Positions 39,789 to 43,774 of a stretch of DNA of 43,774 bases are shown here, one piece after another (positions within the stretch are counted from its first letter, which is position 1; the number at the start of each line of letters is the position of its first letter). A program made the translations under genes and the position numbers. Under the pieces are notes generated by a model. That model was not told the DNA's origin. It worked only from the letters and a program-made list of their open reading frames with translations, and ran no database searches. The stretch is from NCBI RefSeq assembly GCF_000211415.1, contig NZ_GL890781.1, positions 13,008 to 56,781 of the forward strand. Direction: 5' to 3'. This stretch comes from Enterobacter mori LMG 25706 (lineage in GTDB: Bacteria > Pseudomonadota > Gammaproteobacteria > Enterobacterales > Enterobacteriaceae).

Positions 39789-40472
39789 ATGCATCTTGAT
39801 ATTGCCTGGCAGGAGGTCGATACCGTCCTGCTGGATATGGACGGCACGCTGCTTGATCTCGCCTCTGATAACTTTTTCTGGCAACAACTGGTGCCCGAAA
39901 CATACGGTAAACAGCAGGGTATCTCTCCGGCAGAAGCGCAGGAATTCATTCGTTCGCAATATAGCGCCGTGCAGCATACGCTAAACTGGTACTGTCTGGA
40001 CTACTGGAGCGAGCGCCTCGGTTTGGATATTTGTGCCATGACCACCGCCCAAGGGCCACGCGCGGTACTGCGCGACGATACGGTGCCGTTCCTGGATGCC
40101 CTGCAAGCCAGCGGTAAGCGCCGCATTTTGCTGACTAACGCGCATCCTCATAATCTGGCCGTGAAGCTGGAACATACGGGTCTGGCGTCACACCTTGATT
40201 TATTACTTTCCACCCACACATTTGGTTATCCGAAAGAGGATCAGCGGTTGTGGCATGCGGTGGCGGAAGAGACCGGTTTGCAGCCGGAACGTACGCTGTT
40301 TATTGACGACAGCGAGCCGATTCTGGATGCCGCCGCGACGTTTGGCATTCGCTATTGTCTGGGCGTGACCAATCCTGATTCCGGACTGGCTGAAAAAAGC
40401 TACCTGCGGCATCCGGGGCTGAACGACTATCGCCGGATGATCCCCTCACTCACCGTGAAGGAGACGCCATGA
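39789..40472 (+). CDS. yrfG: YrfG, HAD-family GMP/IMP nucleotidase
   Basis: 227 residues. HAD motif I L-L-D-M-D-G-T-L-L at 15-23, motif II L-T-N-A-H, motif IV I-D-D-S-E. Purine nucleotidase activity is known for the E. coli homologue. Stop overlaps hslR start (ATGA). Confidence 0.94.
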   Translation: MHLDIAWQEVDTVLLDMDGTLLDLASDNFFWQQLVPETYGKQQGISPAEAQEFIRSQYSAVQHTLNWYCLDYWSERLGLDICAMTTAQGPRAVLRDDTVPFLDALQASGKRRILLTNAHPHNLAVKLEHTGLASHLDLLLSTHTFGYPKEDQRLWHAVAEETGLQPERTLFIDDSEPILDAAATFGIRYCLGVTNPDSGLAEKSYLRHPGLNDYRRMIPSLTVKETP

Positions 40473-40870
40473 AAGAAAAAGCCTCTGATGGGGTAAGACT
40501 GGATAAATGGCTATGGGCGGCCCGGTTTTATAAAACGCGCGCCCTTGCCCGCGAAATGGTTGATGGTGGCAAAGTGCATTACAACGGTCAGCGCAGCAAG
40601 CCGAGCAAGATGGTTGAGCTGAATGCCACCTTAACGCTGCGCCAGGGTAATGATGAAAAAACGGTAGTGATTAAAGCCATTACCGAACAGCGACGTCCCG
40701 CAACCGAAGCCACACAGCTTTATGAAGAGACAGCTGAAAGCATTGAAAAGCGTGAGAAAACCGCGCTGGCGCGCAAAATGAACGCGCTGACGATGCCTCA
40801 CCCGGACCGGCGACCGGATAAAAAAGAGCGCCGCGATCTGATGAAATTTAAACACGGTGAGACCGAGTAA
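40469..40870 (+). CDS. hslR: HslR, heat-shock protein 15 (S4-domain ribosome-recycling factor)
   Basis: 133 residues. N-terminal S4 RNA-binding domain (R-L-D-K-W-L-W-A-A-R-F-Y-K-T) and a basic C-terminal tail. It binds 50S subunits carrying a stalled nascent chain. Between yrfG and hslO as in E. coli. Confidence 0.96.
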   Translation: MKEKASDGVRLDKWLWAARFYKTRALAREMVDGGKVHYNGQRSKPSKMVELNATLTLRQGNDEKTVVIKAITEQRRPATEATQLYEETAESIEKREKTALARKMNALTMPHPDRRPDKKERRDLMKFKHGETE

Positions 40871-40894
40871 CCCTCACCTGCACGAGAGATGAAA

Positions 40895-41773
40895 ATGGCC
40901 CAACACGACCAATTACACCGCTATCTGTTTGAACAATTCGCCGTGCGCGGCGAGCTGGTCACCGTATCCGAAACCTGGAAACAGATTCTGGAAAACCACA
41001 ACTACCCGCTGCCGGTGAAAACCCTGTTGGGCGAACTGCTGGTTGCCACCAGCCTGCTGACCGCCACGCTAAAATTCGCTGGTGATATCACCGTGCAGCT
41101 GCAGGGTGACGGCCCGATGACGCTGGCGGTGATCAACGGCAACAACCAGCAGCAGATGCGCGGCGTTGCACGCGTTCAGGGCGAAGTCCCTGAAAATGCG
41201 GATCTGAAAACGCTGGTTGGCAATGGCTATCTGGTGATCACCATCTCTCCGGAGGAAGGCGAGCGCTATCAGGGCGTGGTCGGGCTGGAAGGCGATACCC
41301 TGGCAGCCTGCCTGGAAGACTACTTCATGCGGTCTGAACAGTTGCCAACCCGTCTGTTCATCCGCACCGGTGAAGTTGACGGTCAGCCTGCTGCTGGCGG
41401 TATGCTGCTGCAGGTTCTGCCTGCACAGGATGCGCAGACTAATGATTTTGAGCACCTGGCGACGCTGACCGAAACCGTCAAAGCAGAAGAGCTCTTCAAC
41501 CTGTCGGCGACCGACGTGCTGTGGCGTCTGTACCACGAAGAAGAAGTGACGGTATACGACCCGCAGGCGGTGGAGTTTAAGTGCACCTGCTCCCGCGAGC
41601 GCTGCGCGGGCGCCCTGAAAACGCTGCCTGACGAAGAGATCGACAGCATCATGGCGGAAGACGGTGAAATCGACATGCACTGTGACTACTGCGGTACGCA
41701 CTACGTGTTCAATTCGATGGATATCGCCGAGATCCGCAATAACGCCTCCCCGGCGGATCCGCAGGTCCACTAA
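40895..41773 (+). CDS. hslO: HslO, redox-regulated chaperone Hsp33
   Basis: 292 residues from ATG 40895; the ATG two codons earlier (40889) overlaps the GAGAG ribosome site. C-terminal zinc motif C-T-C and C-D-Y-C near residues 230-268: oxidation releases zinc and activates the holdase. Cytoplasmic. Confidence 0.96.
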   Translation: MAQHDQLHRYLFEQFAVRGELVTVSETWKQILENHNYPLPVKTLLGELLVATSLLTATLKFAGDITVQLQGDGPMTLAVINGNNQQQMRGVARVQGEVPENADLKTLVGNGYLVITISPEEGERYQGVVGLEGDTLAACLEDYFMRSEQLPTRLFIRTGEVDGQPAAGGMLLQVLPAQDAQTNDFEHLATLTETVKAEELFNLSATDVLWRLYHEEEVTVYDPQAVEFKCTCSRERCAGALKTLPDEEIDSIMAEDGEIDMHCDYCGTHYVFNSMDIAEIRNNASPADPQVH

Positions 41774-41781
41774 ACCTCTTT

Positions 41782-41818
41782 CCCCTCACCCTACCCCTCT
41801 CCCCTTTGGGGAGAGGGG
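41782..41818 (-). repeat. Dispersed palindromic intergenic repeat, copy 3
   Basis: Inverted orientation like copy 2, with the hairpin CCCCTCTCCCC-TTT-GGGGAGAGGGG, one pair longer at each end. Followed by seven A bases after GT; sits 9 bases after hslO. Confidence 0.88.
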
Positions 41819-41836
41819 TAAAAAAACGCCCCCCAA

Positions 41837-41850
41837 GCTGAATCGTTTTC
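41837..41850. promoter_or_regulatory. Candidate Cra (FruR) site upstream of pckA
   Basis: GCTGAATCGTTTTC matches the Cra consensus GCTGAAwCGTTTCA at 12 of 14 positions. Cra activates gluconeogenic genes including pckA in E. coli. Its distance to the start (271 bases) implies a long leader or upstream activation. Confidence 0.6.
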
Positions 41851-41884
41851 CCTATGTAACTCTTACGTAATTTTCTTACGTGTA

Positions 41885-41900
41885 TGCGATTACATTCACA
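41885..41900. promoter_or_regulatory. Candidate CRP site upstream of pckA
   Basis: TGCGATTACATTCACA: TGCGA-N6-TCACA, nine of ten consensus positions. pckA is CRP-activated in E. coli. The site retains the standard G of TGTGA that Glu181/Arg185 read, although CRP here has Ala181. Confidence 0.65.
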
Positions 41901-42121
41901 TTCCTTCGGTTAAATTCACCAGCCCTTAACCTTTTAGGAACATTTTCCACAACCAAAAAGCGATTCCTGCGATAATCCGCCTGCGCTGTGACTGGAGTCG
42001 CAGCGTTTTCCGTTAGTAAGGGTTTTGTCCAGATACGTAAATCTATGAGCCCCGTCGCGGTTAACAACCTCAGAAAAACCCTACAATTTCAGGCAGTACA
42101 TATTGGCTAAGGAGCAGTGAT

Positions 42122-43741
42122 ATGCGTGTTACTGGTTTAACCCCGCAAGATCTCATGGCTTATGGTATTCACGACGTCCAGGAAATCGTCTACAACCCCG
42201 ATTACGATACGCTGTATCAGGAAGAGCTCAATCCAGCACTGGAAGGATACGAGCGAGGTGCGTTGACAAACCTTGGTGCTATCGCCGTCGATACCGGTAT
42301 TTTTACCGGTCGTTCGCCGAAAGATAAGTATATCGTCCGAGACGAAACCACCCGCGATACGCTGTGGTGGGCTGATAAGGGCAAAGGGAAGAACGACAAC
42401 AAACCGCTCTCCCCGGAGACCTGGCAGCATCTGAAAGGGCTCGTCACTCACCAACTCTCCGGCAAGCGCCTGTTCATTATCGACGCTTTCTGCGGCGCTA
42501 ACGCCGACACCCGACTTTCCGTGCGTTTCATTACCGAAGTGGCCTGGCAGGCGCATTTCGTGAAAAATATGTTTATTCGTCCTACCGACGAAGAGCTACA
42601 GGACTTCACCCCAGATTTCATCGTGATGAACGGTGCAAAATGCACGAATCCACAGTGGAAAGAGCAGGGTCTGAACTCCGAGAACTTTGTTGCCTTCAAC
42701 CTGACCGAGCGTATCCAGCTGATTGGCGGTACCTGGTACGGCGGCGAGATGAAGAAAGGGATGTTCTCGGTCATGAACTACCTGCTGCCGCTGCGCGGTA
42801 TCGCCTCCATGCACTGCTCGGCGAACGTCGGCGAGAAAGGCGACGTGGCGGTATTCTTCGGCCTGTCCGGCACTGGGAAAACAACCCTCTCTACCGACCC
42901 GAAACGCCGCCTGATTGGCGATGACGAACATGGCTGGGACGACGACGGCGTGTTTAACTTCGAAGGCGGCTGCTACGCGAAGACCATTCGCCTGTCTGAA
43001 GAGGCCGAACCGGATATCTTCCACGCGATCCGCCGCGACGCGCTGCTCGAAAACGTCACCGTGCGTGCCGACGGCTCCATTGACTTCGACGATGCGTCGA
43101 AAACCGAAAACACCCGTGTTTCGTATCCGATTTACCACATCGACAATATCGTGAAGCCGGTGTCAAAAGCGGGTCATGCTACGAAGGCGATTTTCCTGAC
43201 GGCGGATGCGTTCGGCGTACTGCCTCCGGTATCTCGCCTGACCGCCAGCCAGACGCAGTACCACTTCCTCTCGGGCTTTACCGCCAAGCTGGCGGGTACC
43301 GAGCGCGGTGTGACGGAGCCAACTCCGACCTTCTCCGCCTGCTTCGGCGCGGCCTTCCTGTCGCTGCATCCGACGCAGTACGCTGAAGTGCTGGTAAAAC
43401 GCATGCAGGCATCCGGCGCGCAGGCTTACCTGGTGAACACCGGCTGGAACGGCACCGGCAAGCGTATCTCCATCAAGGATACCCGCGCGATTATCGACGC
43501 CATTCTGGATGGTTCTCTGGACGACGCTGAAACCTTCACGCTGCCAATGTTTGACCTGGCGATCCCAACGTCTCTGCCGGGTGTGGATACGCATATCCTC
43601 GACCCGCGCAATACGTACGGTTCACCGGAGCAGTGGCGCGAGAAGGCGGAATCGCTGGCGAAGCTGTTTATTGAGAACTTCGAGAAGTATACCGATACCC
43701 CGGCAGGCGAAGCGCTGGTGAGCGCGGGTCCGAAGCTGTAA
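42122..43741 (+). CDS. pckA: PckA, phosphoenolpyruvate carboxykinase (ATP)
   Basis: 539 residues. Converts oxaloacetate to PEP with ATP in gluconeogenesis. P-loop [10 protein letters not shown] near 247-255, substrate/metal segment I-G-D-D-E-H-G-W-D near 266-274, and R-S-P-K-D-K near 64. Start ATG behind AAGGAG. In E. coli envZ-ompR follow; the window ends before them. Confidence 0.98.
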   Translation: MRVTGLTPQDLMAYGIHDVQEIVYNPDYDTLYQEELNPALEGYERGALTNLGAIAVDTGIFTGRSPKDKYIVRDETTRDTLWWADKGKGKNDNKPLSPETWQHLKGLVTHQLSGKRLFIIDAFCGANADTRLSVRFITEVAWQAHFVKNMFIRPTDEELQDFTPDFIVMNGAKCTNPQWKEQGLNSENFVAFNLTERIQLIGGTWYGGEMKKGMFSVMNYLLPLRGIASMHCSANVGEKGDVAVFFGLSGTGKTTLSTDPKRRLIGDDEHGWDDDGVFNFEGGCYAKTIRLSEEAEPDIFHAIRRDALLENVTVRADGSIDFDDASKTENTRVSYPIYHIDNIVKPVSKAGHATKAIFLTADAFGVLPPVSRLTASQTQYHFLSGFTAKLAGTERGVTEPTPTFSACFGAAFLSLHPTQYAEVLVKRMQASGAQAYLVNTGWNGTGKRISIKDTRAIIDAILDGSLDDAETFTLPMFDLAIPTSLPGVDTHILDPRNTYGSPEQWREKAESLAKLFIENFEKYTDTPAGEALVSAGPKL

Positions 43742-43749
43742 TGCCTTCC

Positions 43750-43774
43750 CCCTCTCCCTGTGGGAGAGGGCCGG
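43750..43774 (+). repeat. Dispersed palindromic intergenic repeat, copy 4 (cut by window end)
   Basis: CCCTCTCCC-TGT-GGGAGAGGG then CCGG, at the window edge, 8 bases after pckA. The tail region cannot be seen in full. Confidence 0.85.

Larger units (their letters stand above)
41774..42121 (+). promoter_or_regulatory. hslO-pckA intergenic control region
   Basis: 348 bases without a gene; in E. coli yhgE lies here. It holds repeat copy 3, a Cra-like site, a CRP-like site and a direct repeat TCTTACGT (41861 and 41874). A short stem-forming segment CGCTGTGACTGGAGTCGCAGCG lies at about 41983-42004. The last bases contain AAGGAG before the pckA ATG. Confidence 0.6.

Overview
The window looks like a chromosomal segment of a member of the Enterobacteriaceae close to the Enterobacter/Lelliottia/Leclercia group. 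Gene order and protein sequences follow the Escherichia coli yheT-crp-argD-nirB-trpS-dam-aroK-mrcA-igaA-pckA region almost gene for gene. Base composition is fairly GC-rich, and the E. coli frl and yhfS-yhfZ blocks are absent. The genus is inferred from protein similarity and synteny recalled from memory; no search was run.

Layout. (1) 1-7058, minus strand: a malonate decarboxylase cluster mdcABCDEFGH, complete at the protein level. mdcH ends just inside the left edge and mdcR is not in view. (2) 7287-9424, plus strand: yheT, yheU, prkB. (3) 9491-12984: yhfA (minus), crp and yhfK (plus). (4) 12981-16146, minus strand: ppiA, a fused yhfG-fic gene, pabA and argD, with two tandem ARG boxes before argD. 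(5) 16425-23857: tsgA (plus), a codA-like cytosine deaminase (minus), nirBD (with FNR and NarL/NarP sites), cysG and the small lipoprotein yhfL. (6) 24001-30409, minus strand: aroK, aroB, damX, dam, rpe, gph, trpS, closely spaced and partly overlapping. (7) 30696-33951, minus strand: hofMNOPQ (PilMNOPQ-like DNA-uptake/pilus assembly genes). (8) 34072-43741: mrcA (plus), nudE (minus), igaA, yrfG, hslR, hslO, pckA (plus).

How the parts work together. The mdc genes give a self-contained route for malonate use: uptake (MdcF), synthesis and attachment of the prosthetic group (MdcB, MdcG), malonyl loading (MdcH) and transfer/decarboxylation (MdcA, MdcC, MdcD, MdcE). crp, its own upstream region and candidate CRP sites before tsgA/ppiA and pckA point to catabolite control. 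nirBD plus cysG couple NADH-dependent nitrite reduction to siroheme synthesis. aroK-aroB-damX-dam-rpe-gph-trpS is a known mixed-function operon.

Most unusual features. (a) The fic gene begins with a copy of the YhfG antitoxin N-terminus, including its Ser-xxx-Glu inhibitory-type motif, joined in frame to a shortened Fic domain: an antitoxin-toxin fusion that appears to have come from a deletion. (b) The CRP recognition helix reads R-A-T-V-R-R where E. coli has R-E-T-V-G-R, changing two specificity positions (181 and 184). (c) nirC is missing between nirD and cysG. (d) A dispersed palindromic intergenic repeat occurs four times, always next to gene ends. No tRNA, rRNA, CRISPR array, insertion sequence or prophage was seen.
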